Assembly (NCBI RefSeq): GCF_017813395.1
Contig: NZ_JAGIZB010000001.1
Location: forward strand, 310,001-374,000
From: Pararoseomonas baculiformis
GTDB taxonomy: Bacteria; Pseudomonadota; Alphaproteobacteria; Acetobacterales; Acetobacteraceae
DNA length: 64,000 nt
Direction of reading: 5' to 3'
Of the stretch, positions 34,201 through 46,944 are shown in pieces (position 1 is the first letter of the stretch; each line of letters opens with the position of its first letter). A program made the position numbers and the translations under genes. The notes under the pieces are model-generated. The model was not told where the DNA came from. It worked only from the letters and a program-made list of their open reading frames with translations, and ran no database searches.

Positions 34201-35954
34201 CAGGCCGGATCCAACAGGACAACAGTGGTGTATTCGGGAAGGTTCGCGTGGGAGAGCGCGGCCGCGGAGCCGGGCACGCTCTCGAACAACACCCTGGCGC
34301 CTTCCGCCTTAACCTGTGCTGGTTCGGGGCCAAGATTCGCCGCGATGGTGAGCCGCGAGCCATCACCCATTCGCCAGCGCGCGACCACGGCGGCGGGGCC
34401 GGCGGGCTCCGCGCCTTCGGCCATGGCACCTTTCAGCCGCGGGATGATCTCGGCATGGCGGATGGCCAGAAGCGCCCTGTGATGGGCGAGGATGGCGTCA
34501 TGCGGCGGCCGCTCCGCCTCATTGAAATCGGGGCGGGAGCGTTCGAAGGTGGCCGGATCGTTCGGATCGGGGATGCGCTTCCGCGCCTCCTCGTCCTGGA
34601 AGGCCTTGAAGTGGGCGAACTCCTTGCGCCGGCCCTCGCGCACGGCCTTGGCCAGCTCCGGATCCCTGAAGCCGGTGAAGAAAAGGAAGGGCGCGGTGGC
34701 GCCCCATTCCTCGCCCATGAACAGCATGGGGATCTGCGGGCAGAGCAGCAGCAGGGCATTGGCCGCGCGCATGGCCTCGGCCGGGGCCAGCGCGTCCAGC
34801 CGCTCGCCCATGGCGCGGTTGCCGACCTGGTCGTGATTCTGCAGGAAGAGCACGAAGGCGGTGGGCGGCAGGTGCTTCGAAGGCTCGCCGCGCGGGCGGT
34901 GGAGATGCGGCATCTCCTCGCCCTGGAAGAGGAAGCCCTCCCCCAGCACGCGGGCGAGCTTCTTCGCCCCGTCATCGGCGAAGTCCTCGTAATAGCCCTC
35001 GCGCTCGCCCGTCAGCAGCGGGTGGAGCGTGTTGTGGCCGTCGTCGTTCCATTGCGCGTCGTAAAGACCGGGCGTGAGCTTGGAGGCGGTGTTGCCCTCG
35101 TTCTCCAGGACCAGGTGCACCTCGCGTTCCGTCACCTCCTTGCGCAGGCGGCGGGCCAGGGTGTCGAGCCAGGGCTGCTCGGAAATGGCGTGCACGGCAT
35201 CCAGGCGCAGCCCGTCGATATGGTAGTCGCGCAGCCACATCAGCGCGCATTCCTCGAAATAGGCGCGCACCGCCGGCTTCTTGAAATCGATGGCGGCGCC
35301 CCAGGGCGTGTGGATTCCCTCGTCGAAGAAGGGCTTGGCATAGGCGTGGAGATAGGCGCCGTCCGGCCCGAAATGGTTGAAGACGCAATCGACGAAAACC
35401 GACAGGCCGAGCGAATGGGCCTCGTCCACCAGGGCCTTCAGCTCCTCCACCGTGCCGTAGGAGGGATCGGGGGCGAAGGGCTGCACACCGTCATAGCCCC
35501 AGTTGCGGCCGCCCGGGAAAGCGGCCAGCGGCATCAGCTCCACCGCGGTGACGCCGAGATCCCTTAGCCGGGGCAGCAGCGCCTTCACGCCGTTGTAGCC
35601 GCCGCAGGCGCCCACATGCAGCTCGTAGAGCACCGTCTCGTGCCAGGGTCGGCCGCGCCAGTCACCGTCGCGCCAGCGATAGGCGCCGTGATCCACCAGC
35701 ACCGATGCGCCATGCACATCCTCGGCCTGGGCGCGGGATGCCGGATCAGGAACCAGCAGGTCCGGCGATGTGCGGAAGCGGTAGCGGGCGCCCGGCCGGG
35801 CCGGCGCATCCGCCGCGTACCAGCCCTCCCCCATGGCTTTCATGGGGATGGGGTCCAGCCCTTCCACCTCCAGCGTCACGCCTTCGGAGGAAGGAGCCCA
35901 GAGGCGGAATGTCGCTCCCCCCTCATGCAGCAGCGGCCCCCATAGCGTCGTCAT
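34200..35954 (-). CDS. treZ: Maltooligosyl trehalose trehalohydrolase
   Basis: TreZ hydrolyses the alpha-1,4 bond next to the terminal trehalose unit made by TreY, releasing free trehalose. The start at 35954 (MTTLWGPLLH) overlaps the glgX stop as ATGA; the longer frame is a shadow of glgX. The 584-residue protein starts with a CBM48-like domain (ATFRLWAPSSEGVTLEVEG), then YELHVGACGGYNGVKALLPR. The catalytic barrel has DCVFNHFGPDG, the nucleophile in DGLRLDAVHAI (Asp near residue 253), the acid in VHLVLENEGN and FLQNHDQVGNRAMGERL. MLFMGEEWGATAPFLFFTGF is also typical of TreZ. It stands between glgX and malQ in the operon. Confidence 0.95.
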   Translation of the reverse strand: MTTLWGPLLHEGGATFRLWAPSSEGVTLEVEGLDPIPMKAMGEGWYAADAPARPGARYRFRTSPDLLVPDPASRAQAEDVHGASVLVDHGAYRWRDGDWRGRPWHETVLYELHVGACGGYNGVKALLPRLRDLGVTAVELMPLAAFPGGRNWGYDGVQPFAPDPSYGTVEELKALVDEAHSLGLSVFVDCVFNHFGPDGAYLHAYAKPFFDEGIHTPWGAAIDFKKPAVRAYFEECALMWLRDYHIDGLRLDAVHAISEQPWLDTLARRLRKEVTEREVHLVLENEGNTASKLTPGLYDAQWNDDGHNTLHPLLTGEREGYYEDFADDGAKKLARVLGEGFLFQGEEMPHLHRPRGEPSKHLPPTAFVLFLQNHDQVGNRAMGERLDALAPAEAMRAANALLLLCPQIPMLFMGEEWGATAPFLFFTGFRDPELAKAVREGRRKEFAHFKAFQDEEARKRIPDPNDPATFERSRPDFNEAERPPHDAILAHHRALLAIRHAEIIPRLKGAMAEGAEPAGPAAVVARWRMGDGSRLTIAANLGPEPAQVKAEGARVLFESVPGSAAALSHANLPEYTTVVLLDPA

Positions 35955-38077
35955 CCCGAATTCTCCCCCTCTCGCCCCAGGCGGCTCCAGAGAAGAACGA
36001 CGGAGCGGGCGCCAACGGTTACGGCCGTTTCGTCTTTTTTCAGCGGCCGTTCCTCCGCTTCGGGCTCGGCGCTGTCCAGCACCAGGGTCCAGTTCTGCAC
36101 CGTGGTCGGCAGGGTGAAGGGCTGGTCCGCGCTGTCGGCGTTCACCATCAGCAGCACCGTGTCCACCGCGCCACCCGGGGCCGTGTCGGCGCGCAGCATG
36201 GCGAAGGTCTTGGAGATTGGGTCGCGCCAGGCCTCGGAGGAGATGGGCTGGCCGTCCTGGCCGAACCATTGCGTGTCGTAGAGGCCCGGCACCGGCTCGG
36301 ACCGGCCATGCGGGAAGCGCGGCGGGCGGAGCGGGGCGAAGCGATGGCGCAGCCGGGCCAGCCTTCCGGTGAAACGCGTCAGCGCCTCGGCCGCAGGGGT
36401 GGAGCCGCGCTTCCAGTCGATCCAGGAGATCTCGTTGTCCTGGCAATAGGCGTTGTTGTTGCCGCGCTGGGTGCGGTCCAGCTCGTCGCCCGCCAGCAGC
36501 ATGGGTGTGCCGGCGGAGAAGAAGACCGTGGCCAGCATCGCGCGCTTCAGCCGCATGCGGGTTTCGAGGATGGCGGGGTCATCCGCCTCCCCTTCCTCAC
36601 CCCAGTTGTGGCTGTAGTTCTCGCCGTGGCCGTCGCGGTTGTCCTCGCCATTCACCTCGTTATGGCGATGGTCGTAGGAGACGATGTCCTCGAGCGTGAA
36701 GCCGTCATGGCTGGCGATGTAGTTCACGCTGGCCCAGGGCTGGCGGCGGCGCCGGTCGAACAGCTCGGCCGAGCCGGTGAGGCGCGCGGCGAGGTCGGAG
36801 CGCATGCCCTCGTCGCCCTTCCAGAAGCGGCGCACGCCGTCGCGGAACTTGTCGTTCCATTCGGCGAAGCCGGGCGGGTGGTTGCCCAGCTGGTAGCCGC
36901 CCGGGCCGATATCCCAGGGTTCGGAAATGAGCTTGCTGCGCGAGAGCACGGGGTCCTGCCGCAGCGCGTCGAAGAAGCCCGAGCCGGGATCGAAGCCGGT
37001 GGGCTCACGGCCGAGGACGCTGCCCAGGTCGAAGCGGAACCCGTCCACATGGAAGGTCTCGACCCAGTAGCGCAGGCTGTCCATCACCATCTGGATCACG
37101 CGCGGATGCGACATGTTCACCGTGTTGCCGGTTCCCGTGTCATTGATGCAATGACGTGGATTATCTGGCAGCAGGCGGTAGTAGGAAGCGTTGTCGAAGC
37201 CGCGCCAGGAAAGGGTGGGGCCCATCTCCGATCCCTCGCAGGTGTGGTTGTACACCACGTCCAGGAGCACCTCGATGCCGGCATCGTGCAGGCGCCGGAT
37301 GGCCGCGCGGGCCTCGTTCAGTTCGCCGGTGGCGAGGTAGCCGGGCTCGGGCGCGAAGAAGGAAAGGGTGGAATAGCCCCAGTAGTTGGTCAGCCCCTTC
37401 TCCACCAGGAAGCGGTCCTGCAGGAAAGCATGGATGGGCAGCAGCTCCACCGCCGTGACGCCGATCTTCTGCAGGTGCTCGATCACCGCCGGGTGGCCCA
37501 GGGCCTGGAAGCTGCCGCGGATGGGGCCGGGCACCTCATCATGCAGGCGGGTCAGGCCCTTCAGATGGGCCTCGTAGATGATGGTATCGGACCAGGGCCG
37601 TTCCAGCGGGCGGTCGCGCCCCCATTCGAAGGCCCGGTCATCCACCACCACCCCCTTGGGCATGGCGGCCGCGCTGTCGCGCCGGTCCATGGTCAGGTCG
37701 GCCCGCGCGCCACCCACGCGGTAGCCGAACAGGGCGTCCGACCAAGTGATGTTGCCGACCAGCTGCTTCGCATAGGGGTCGAGCAGCAGCTTGGTCGGGT
37801 TGAAGCGATGGCCCTTGTTGGGATCATAGGGGCCATGGACGCGGTAGCCATAGACCGTTCCCGGCCGGGCATCCGGCAGGTAGCCGTGCCACACCTCGTC
37901 CGTGCATTCCGGCAGGTCGTAGCGCGTGGTTTCCCGCCGCCCATTCGCATTGAACAGGCAGAGCTCGATCCTCTCCGCATGGGCGGAGAAGACAGCGAAG
38001 TTCACCCCCAGCCCATCCCATGTCGCGCCCAGCGGATAGGGTCTGCCGGGCTCAAGGCGGGCGGGCGCTACTGGCAT
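35951..38077 (-). CDS. glgX: Glycogen debranching enzyme (isoamylase type)
   Basis: GlgX cuts alpha-1,6 branches of glycogen-like glucan, releasing chains that MalQ, TreY and TreZ process. The 708-residue protein opens with the CBM48 module PYPLGATWDGLGVNFAVFSA and YRVHGPYDPNKGHRFNPTKL, a hallmark of GlgX/TreX. Barrel motifs are VVYNHTCEGSEMGPTLSWRG (region I), the nucleophile in GFRFDLGSVLGRE (near residue 347), the acid in LISEPWDIGPGGYQLG and YIASHDGFTLEDIVSYDHRH with the NEVNGEDNRDG loop. AGDELDRTQRGNNNAYCQDN is typical. It follows glgB by 16 bp, and its stop overlaps the treZ start. Confidence 0.95.
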   Translation of the reverse strand: MPVAPARLEPGRPYPLGATWDGLGVNFAVFSAHAERIELCLFNANGRRETTRYDLPECTDEVWHGYLPDARPGTVYGYRVHGPYDPNKGHRFNPTKLLLDPYAKQLVGNITWSDALFGYRVGGARADLTMDRRDSAAAMPKGVVVDDRAFEWGRDRPLERPWSDTIIYEAHLKGLTRLHDEVPGPIRGSFQALGHPAVIEHLQKIGVTAVELLPIHAFLQDRFLVEKGLTNYWGYSTLSFFAPEPGYLATGELNEARAAIRRLHDAGIEVLLDVVYNHTCEGSEMGPTLSWRGFDNASYYRLLPDNPRHCINDTGTGNTVNMSHPRVIQMVMDSLRYWVETFHVDGFRFDLGSVLGREPTGFDPGSGFFDALRQDPVLSRSKLISEPWDIGPGGYQLGNHPPGFAEWNDKFRDGVRRFWKGDEGMRSDLAARLTGSAELFDRRRRQPWASVNYIASHDGFTLEDIVSYDHRHNEVNGEDNRDGHGENYSHNWGEEGEADDPAILETRMRLKRAMLATVFFSAGTPMLLAGDELDRTQRGNNNAYCQDNEISWIDWKRGSTPAAEALTRFTGRLARLRHRFAPLRPPRFPHGRSEPVPGLYDTQWFGQDGQPISSEAWRDPISKTFAMLRADTAPGGAVDTVLLMVNADSADQPFTLPTTVQNWTLVLDSAEPEAEERPLKKDETAVTVGARSVVLLWSRLGREGENSG

Positions 38078-38093
38078 GGGTCCGGGGGATCCT

Positions 38094-40225
38094 TCATGGC
38101 GTGAAGATGAGGGTAGCCAGGGGCGGCAGCGTCAGGGACAGCGAATGCGGATAGCCATGGGATGGCTCGTCCTGCGCATCCACGCCGCCCGCATTCCCTA
38201 TGCCGGAACCGCCATAGACGCCAGCATCGGTATTGAGGACCTCCCTCCACCAGCCGCCCCAGGGCACCCCGATGCGGTAGCCTTCGCGCGGCACGGGGGT
38301 CAAGTTGCACACCACCAGGGCCGGGCGCCCATCCGCCCCGAAGCGGAGGAAGGCATAGACGCTGTTGGCCGCGTCATCCCCCACCACCCAGGCGAAGCCG
38401 GAGGGATCGGCGTCCTTCTCGTGCAGGGCGGGAAGCTGGCGGTAGGCGCCGTTCAGGTCCCGCACCAGGGCCTGCATGCCGCGGTGGCGCGGCTGGTCCA
38501 GCAGGTGCCAGGGCAGGGCCGCGTCGTGGTTCCATTCCGTGGGCTGGGCGAGCTCGATGCCCATGAAGAGCAGCTTCTTGCCCGGATGGGTCCACATGAA
38601 GCCGAGATAGGCACGAAGATTGGCGTGCCGCTGCCAGTCATCCCCCGGCATCTTCCGCAGCAGCGATCCCTTCCCGTGCACCACCTCGTCATGGGAGAGC
38701 GGCAGCATGAACTTCTCGGAGAAGGCGTAGATCAGCCCGAAGGTCATCTGGCCATGGTGCCAGCGCCGGTTGACCGGATCCTCCTGCATGTAGTGCAGGG
38801 TGTCGTGCATCCAGCCCATGTTCCACTTGTAGTGGAAGCCCAGGCCACCTTCGGAAACGGGCGCGGAGACGCCGGGCCAAGCCGTGCTCTCCTCCGCCAC
38901 CATGATCGCGCCGGGGCAGCGCTCGCGCACCACCTCGTTCAGCTCGCGGATGAAAGCCACGGCCTCCAGGTTCTCGCGCCCGCCATACTGGTTCGGGATC
39001 CACTCGCCGGCACTGCGGGAGTAGTCGCGGTAGAGCATGGAGGCCACGGCATCCACGCGCAGCCCGTCCACATGGTAGTGCTCGAGCCAGTGCAGCGCGG
39101 AGGCGATGAGGAAGCCGCGCACCTCGGTACGCCCGAAATTGTAGATCAGCGTGTTCCAGTCCTTGTGGAACCCCTCGCGCGGATCGGCATGCTCATACAG
39201 CGACGTCCCGTCGAACTGGCCAAGGCCATGCGGGTCGGACGGGAAATGCGCCGGCACCCAGTCCAGGATCACGCCGATCCCGGCCTCGTGGCAGCGGTCC
39301 ACGAAGCGGGAGAAACCCTCCGGCGTGCCAAAGCGCGCGGTGGGCGCGAACAGCCCGAGCGGCTGGTAGCCCCAGGAGCCACCGAAGGGGTGCTCCATGA
39401 TCGGCAGCAGCTCCACATGCGTGAAGCCCATGCCCTGCACATAGGGGATCAGCCGCGCGGCCAACCCGTCCCAATCCGGCGCCGCGCCGTTCTCGGCATG
39501 CCACCAGGAGGTCGGGTGCACCTCGTAGATCGCGATCGGCGCCCCGGGCGATTGCAGCCCGGTGCGCCGCGCCATCCAGGCGGCGTCGTTCCAGGGATGC
39601 GCCGCCGGCTTCGCCACGATGGACGCCGTGCCGGGCGCCAGTTCCGCCTGGGCCGCGATCGGATCGGCCTTCAGCGGCAGCACGCCGCCATGCGGGCCAA
39701 GGATCTCGTACTTGTAGTGCTCGCCCGGGCCAAGGCGCGGGATGAACAGCTCCCAGATGCCGGAGCTGCCCCGCAGCCGCATCGGGTGGCGCCGCCCGTC
39801 CCAGGAATTGAACCCGCCCACCACGGAGACGCGGCGCGCATTCGGGGCCCAGACGGCGAAGCGCACGCCGGGCACGCCCTCCAGATCCATCGCATGGGCA
39901 CCGAAGACCCGGCCCATCTCGTGGTGCCGGCCCTCGCCGAAAAGATAGATGTCCATGTCGCCGAGCAGCGGTCCGAAGGAATAGGGATCCTCCGTCTCCT
40001 GCACGCCGCCGGGCCAGTGGATGCGCAGCGCGTAGGGGGAGGACACCTCGCCCTCCCACATGCCCTGGTCATGCACCTGGCGCAGCGGCACGGGCGCACC
40101 GCCGCGCGGCACCGCCTCCACCCCGGTCGCGCCGGGCTGGAAGGTGCGGAGGATGCCTTCATGGAGCCCGAGCACGGCGAAGGGATCGCCGTGGCGGCCC
40201 TCAGTGATCGCCTGGATCGCGTCGT

Positions 40226-40229
<4 letters not shown>
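38094..40229 (-). CDS. glgB: 1,4-alpha-glucan branching enzyme
   Basis: GlgB makes alpha-1,6 branches in the linear glucan produced by GlgE. The 711-residue protein has the bacterial two-module layout. An N-terminal domain ([15 protein letters not shown]) precedes the CBM48 unit with [20 protein letters not shown] and EKYEIL-type strands. The GH13 barrel follows: [13 protein letters not shown] (region I), the nucleophile in [18 protein letters not shown] (near residue 391), the acid in [14 protein letters not shown] and [19 protein letters not shown]. The signature YELHP-type motif is seen as [10 protein letters not shown]. The ATGA at 40229 overlaps the stop of the treS-maltokinase gene. Confidence 0.96.
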
Positions 40230-43480
<3,251 letters not shown>

Positions 43481-43494
43481 CTTCCGGTCTCGTC

Positions 43495-46400
43495 TCAGGC
43501 GCCGAGGGGGCGCACGCGCCAGATGGCGAAGGGCAGGTCGGCGGGGTCGAGGCGCATGTGCTGGGTCTTGCCGTGCCAGGCGAAGCGCTGGCCGCGCATC
43601 AGGTCCTCGGCTTCTAGCCCCGCATGGTCCGGCAGGCCCCAGCGCCACAGCGGCAGCTCGAAGCCGGCCTCCTGCAGCTGGGAGGGATCCATGCTCACCG
43701 CAATCAGCAAGACATTGGACCGGTCCTCGGTTGCCTTCTCGTAGAAAAGGATGTTGTCGTTCCAGGCCGGCAGGAAGGTGACGCCGAGATGGGTCTGCAG
43801 CGCGGGGTTGGCGCGGCGGATCATGTTCAGCCGCGTCACCTCGTCCACGATGTCACCGGGCCGGCGGTCCGGCCAGGCGCGGATCTGGTACTTCTCGCTG
43901 TCCAGATACTCCTCCTTGCCCGGCAGCGGCGTCGCCTCGCAGAGCTCGAAGCCCTGATAGACGCCCCAGAGGCCGGAGAGGGTCGCGGCCAGCGCGGCGC
44001 GCGAGAGATGCATCGGCCGGCCGCCGGTCTGCAGGTGCCGCGGGTTGATGTCGGGCGTGTTGACGAAGAAATGCGGGCGGAAGAAGTCGCGCGGCGCCGT
44101 GGTGCTCAACTCCGTCAGGTATTCCGCCATCTCCTTCTTCGTCTCGCGCCAGGTGAAGTAGGTATAGGACTGGCTGAAGCCGCTCTTCGCCAGCCGGTAC
44201 ATCACCTTCGGCCGCGTGAAGGCCTCCGAAAGGAAGATCACGTCGGGGTGGTCGGCCTGGATGGTGCCGATCATCCATTCCCAGAAGGGCAGCGGCTTGG
44301 TGTGGGGGTTGTCCACCCGGAAGGTCTTCACCCCCTGCTCCACCCAGAACTTCACGGATTGGTACAGCGCGACCCACAGGGAAGGCTTCGCGCCCTCCGC
44401 GTAGAAGTCGACATTGACGATGTCCTCGTATTTCTTCGGCGGGTTCTCGGCGTATTTGATCGTGCCATCCGGGCGCCAGTCGAACCATTCCGGGTGCTCG
44501 CGCAGCCAGGGATGATCGGGGGAGCACTGGATGGCGAAGTCCAGCGCCAGCTCCAGCCCATGCTCGGAGGCAGCCGCCACCAGGCGGCGGAAATCATCCA
44601 TCGTGCCCAGGGCCGGGTGCAGCGCGTCATGCCCGCCCTCATCCGAGCCGATGGCATAGGGGCTGCCCACATCCTCGGGCCCGGGGGTCAGCGTGTTGTT
44701 GCGCCCCTTCCGGTTCTTCCGCCCAATCGGATGAATGGGCGGGAAGTAGAGCACGTCGAAGCCCATCGCCTTCACGCGCGGCAGCTTCGCGATCACGTCG
44801 TCCAGCGTGCCGTGGCGGTTCTCGTCGCCCGACTGGCTGCGCGGGAACAGCTCGTACCAGCTGGCGAAGCGCGCCTGGATGCGCTCGGACTCGATCCCGG
44901 CCACCGGGCTCTGCCGAACGCGATGCGGGCGGTTGTCCGCCACGGCCATCAGCCGCGCCGTCTCGGGCGCGAGCAGCATGGTCAGCCGCTCCGCCTCCTC
45001 CGCCGTCTCCAGCGCCTTGCACAGCGCCAGCAACCCCTTGCGCGCAAGGCCTGGGCGGGCCGCGGCCTTCACCACGTGCCGCCGGCCTTCCTCCAGCTCC
45101 AGCGTCACGTTCACGCCGGCCGCGTGCTTCTTCGACAGCTCGTCGCGATAGCCGGCGAAGACGTCCAGCCAGGCCTCCACGGCATAGAGGTAGCGGCCCA
45201 TCCGCTCCAGCGGGAAGCTCGCGGTCCAGCGGTCATTGCCGAGGGGCTGCATCCGCACCTCGCGCCAGTTCTTCTCGTCCGCGGGGCGCCAGAGCAGCGC
45301 GACACCGAAGGTGGCATGGGTGTCGGCGACGATATCGGCCTCCACCGTCACCACCTCGCCCATGATGCGCTTCGCGGGGAAGCGGCCGCCATCCACCAGC
45401 GGCGTCACGGCCTCGATCCCGATGCGCGGGATCAGCACGCCCTGCTCGGGTGGCATGCGCGTGGCGGCGGGACGGACCACCGGCTCCGGGCGCCCGCCCT
45501 CCAGCACCCTCACCTCGCCGGGGGAGAGAAGGATGGAGGTGCCGGGGGTGAACATCTCCGCGCCATCGGCCCCCCGGAAGGGACCGGGCCCGCCACCAAT
45601 GCCCGGCAGCACCGTTTCCGGCGCAAGGCTGGCCGAGGCGCGGCGATCCGGGTTGGCGATCACCAGCGTCGCGGCGCTGGCCACGCGCGGATCATCCGCC
45701 GTGCGCAGCACGGCCAGCACCGGCGCGCCCGCGCCGGTCAGCGGGCGCATCCCCGCCCCCGCCAGCGGGGCAAGCCGCTTCAGCAGCGCATTCGCCTCCC
45801 GGATCTCGTCCGAGAGGTCATAGGGCGCGTTCTCATGCACCCAGGCCCAGTCGCCGGGCCTGCCCTGGGAAGGATCGGAGGGGCGGCGGGCGCCGTATTC
45901 GAAGCCCTGGGGGACCAGCAGCGCGTCGCACAGCGTGGCGGCCAGGTGCAGGGACAGGCTGGCCGAGCGCGCACGCGCGGCCTCATCCCCTTCATCCATG
46001 GCGGCACGGGTGCCGAATGGCACTTCCGGGAAGCCCATCAGCGGTGCGCCAAGTGCCTGGCATTCCTCCATGAACCAGGGATCGCGCCCATTCCACCAGG
46101 CCAGGGAGGAAGCCAGCCAGCCGAAGCCCGCCCCGCGGAGCGCCGCCGCCTCATGCCAGGGCATGCCGGTGTTCCACGCGATGAAGCCGGCCTCCGGCAC
46201 GGCCGCGATCAGGCGGCCCCAGACCGGTGCCGGCACCTCGCCCGGGCGCAGGGCGCGGAAGCCCGAAACCCCGGCTGCCACCCAGTCACGCAGGCGGCTT
46301 TCCCAGAAATCCAGAGGCCCTTCCGCCGAAAGATCCAGCCGCAGCATCCCCAGCGGCACGGGGCCGCCGCGCGGATCGGGCAGGGCTGCATCCGGGCGCA

Positions 46401-46755
46401 GGAACCAGTCGGGCCGGGACGCGGGCAGCGCTCCATCCGCCGCCACGTGCTGCGGGGCGAAATCCAGCCAGAGCTCCAGCCCCGCCGCGCGGCAGGCCGT
46501 GGCGATGGCGGCGATGGCGGCGGTGCCATCCGTGCCGGCCTCCAGCAGCGGATGGGGGCGGTCATGATCCGCCACCTCCATCAGGTCGCCGGACCGTCCG
46601 GGTGAAAGGGGCGGCGGCATGCAGACGCCGTGGAAGCCGAGTGCGGCGATCCGCTCCAGCTCCGTGCCCCAGCCGGAAAGCGGGCCGAGCAGAAGGGGGT
46701 TGAGGTGGTAGAGGCTGATGGGACGCATCGGCGAGGAACGGTGGTCGTCGGTCAT
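43495..46755 (-). CDS. glgE: Maltose-1-phosphate maltosyltransferase (GlgE) with extra N-terminal GH13-like domain
   Basis: GlgE transfers maltosyl units from maltose-1-phosphate to alpha-glucan chains. The start at 46755 ([10 protein letters not shown]) gives 1086 residues, against roughly 650-700 for the classic enzyme. Residues from about 434 ([19 protein letters not shown]) form the complete Glg[41 protein letters not shown], the nucleophile in [16 protein letters not shown] (near residue 813) and the acid in [14 protein letters not shown] (near 842). Residues 9-330 resemble a GH13 barrel ([34 protein letters not shown]). The expected nucleophile position reads [10 protein letters not shown] and the acid position [11 protein letters not shown], so it is probably inactive. 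It is the first gene of the glucan operon. Confidence 0.95.
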   Translation of the reverse strand: MTDDHRSSPMRPISLYHLNPLLLGPLSGWGTELERIAALGFHGVCMPPPLSPGRSGDLMEVADHDRPHPLLEAGTDGTAAIAAIATACRAAGLELWLDFAPQHVAADGALPASRPDWFLRPDAALPDPRGGPVPLGMLRLDLSAEGPLDFWESRLRDWVAAGVSGFRALRPGEVPAPVWGRLIAAVPEAGFIAWNTGMPWHEAAALRGAGFGWLASSLAWWNGRDPWFMEECQALGAPLMGFPEVPFGTRAAMDEGDEAARARSASLSLHLAATLCDALLVPQGFEYGARRPSDPSQGRPGDWAWVHENAPYDLSDEIREANALLKRLAPLAGAGMRPLTGAGAPVLAVLRTADDPRVASAATLVIANPDRRASASLAPETVLPGIGGGPGPFRGADGAEMFTPGTSILLSPGEVRVLEGGRPEPVVRPAATRMPPEQGVLIPRIGIEAVTPLVDGGRFPAKRIMGEVVTVEADIVADTHATFGVALLWRPADEKNWREVRMQPLGNDRWTASFPLERMGRYLYAVEAWLDVFAGYRDELSKKHAAGVNVTLELEEGRRHVVKAAARPGLARKGLLALCKALETAEEAERLTMLLAPETARLMAVADNRPHRVRQSPVAGIESERIQARFASWYELFPRSQSGDENRHGTLDDVIAKLPRVKAMGFDVLYFPPIHPIGRKNRKGRNNTLTPGPEDVGSPYAIGSDEGGHDALHPALGTMDDFRRLVAAASEHGLELALDFAIQCSPDHPWLREHPEWFDWRPDGTIKYAENPPKKYEDIVNVDFYAEGAKPSLWVALYQSVKFWVEQGVKTFRVDNPHTKPLPFWEWMIGTIQADHPDVIFLSEAFTRPKVMYRLAKSGFSQSYTYFTWRETKKEMAEYLTELSTTAPRDFFRPHFFVNTPDINPRHLQTGGRPMHLSRAALAATLSGLWGVYQGFELCEATPLPGKEEYLDSEKYQIRAWPDRRPGDIVDEVTRLNMIRRANPALQTHLGVTFLPAWNDNILFYEKATEDRSNVLLIAVSMDPSQLQEAGFELPLWRWGLPDHAGLEAEDLMRGQRFAWHGKTQHMRLDPADLPFAIWRVRPLGA

Positions 46756-46823
46756 GGTTCCCGGCTCCGGCTTCGTCGATTTTCGCCACAGGGGATCGCA
46801 GCCCCAGGGCGCGGGGCCAAGCA

Positions 46824-46860
46824 TTGCGCGCTGCAACAAGGCGTGAGGCGCGTTCACGCC
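46824..46860. promoter_or_regulatory. Two palindromes in the glgE leader, candidate operators
   Basis: TTGC-GCGCT-GCAA lies at 46824-46836. GGCGTGA (46840-46846) and TCACGCC (46854-46860) form a perfect 7-bp inverted repeat around 7 bases. They are 69-105 bp upstream of the glgE ATG, where operator or promoter elements of the glucan operon should be. The first resembles LacI-family half-site symmetry, but no regulator gene is in the window. Confidence 0.35.
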
Positions 46861-46902
46861 CTGGCAAGGCAGCCCGGATGGCCCTGATTCCCGGAACGCG
46901 CC

Positions 46903-46922
46903 CGGCCATGGCGCGGCCATGG
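46903..46922. repeat. Direct repeat of CGGCCATGG upstream of glgE
   Basis: CGGCCATGG occurs at 46903-46911 and again at 46914-46922, two bases apart, so the repeat period is 11 bp, about one helical turn. It sits between the hybrid-kinase stop and the glgE leader palindromes. It could be a tandem regulator site or chance. Confidence 0.3.
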
Positions 46923-46944
46923 TGACGTTTTCGGGACTCCGCCT

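Noticed and set aside
43624-46605. Open frame of 993 codons opposite glgE
   Set aside because: Antisense shadow caused by very high GC and third-position bias; no recognisable protein features.
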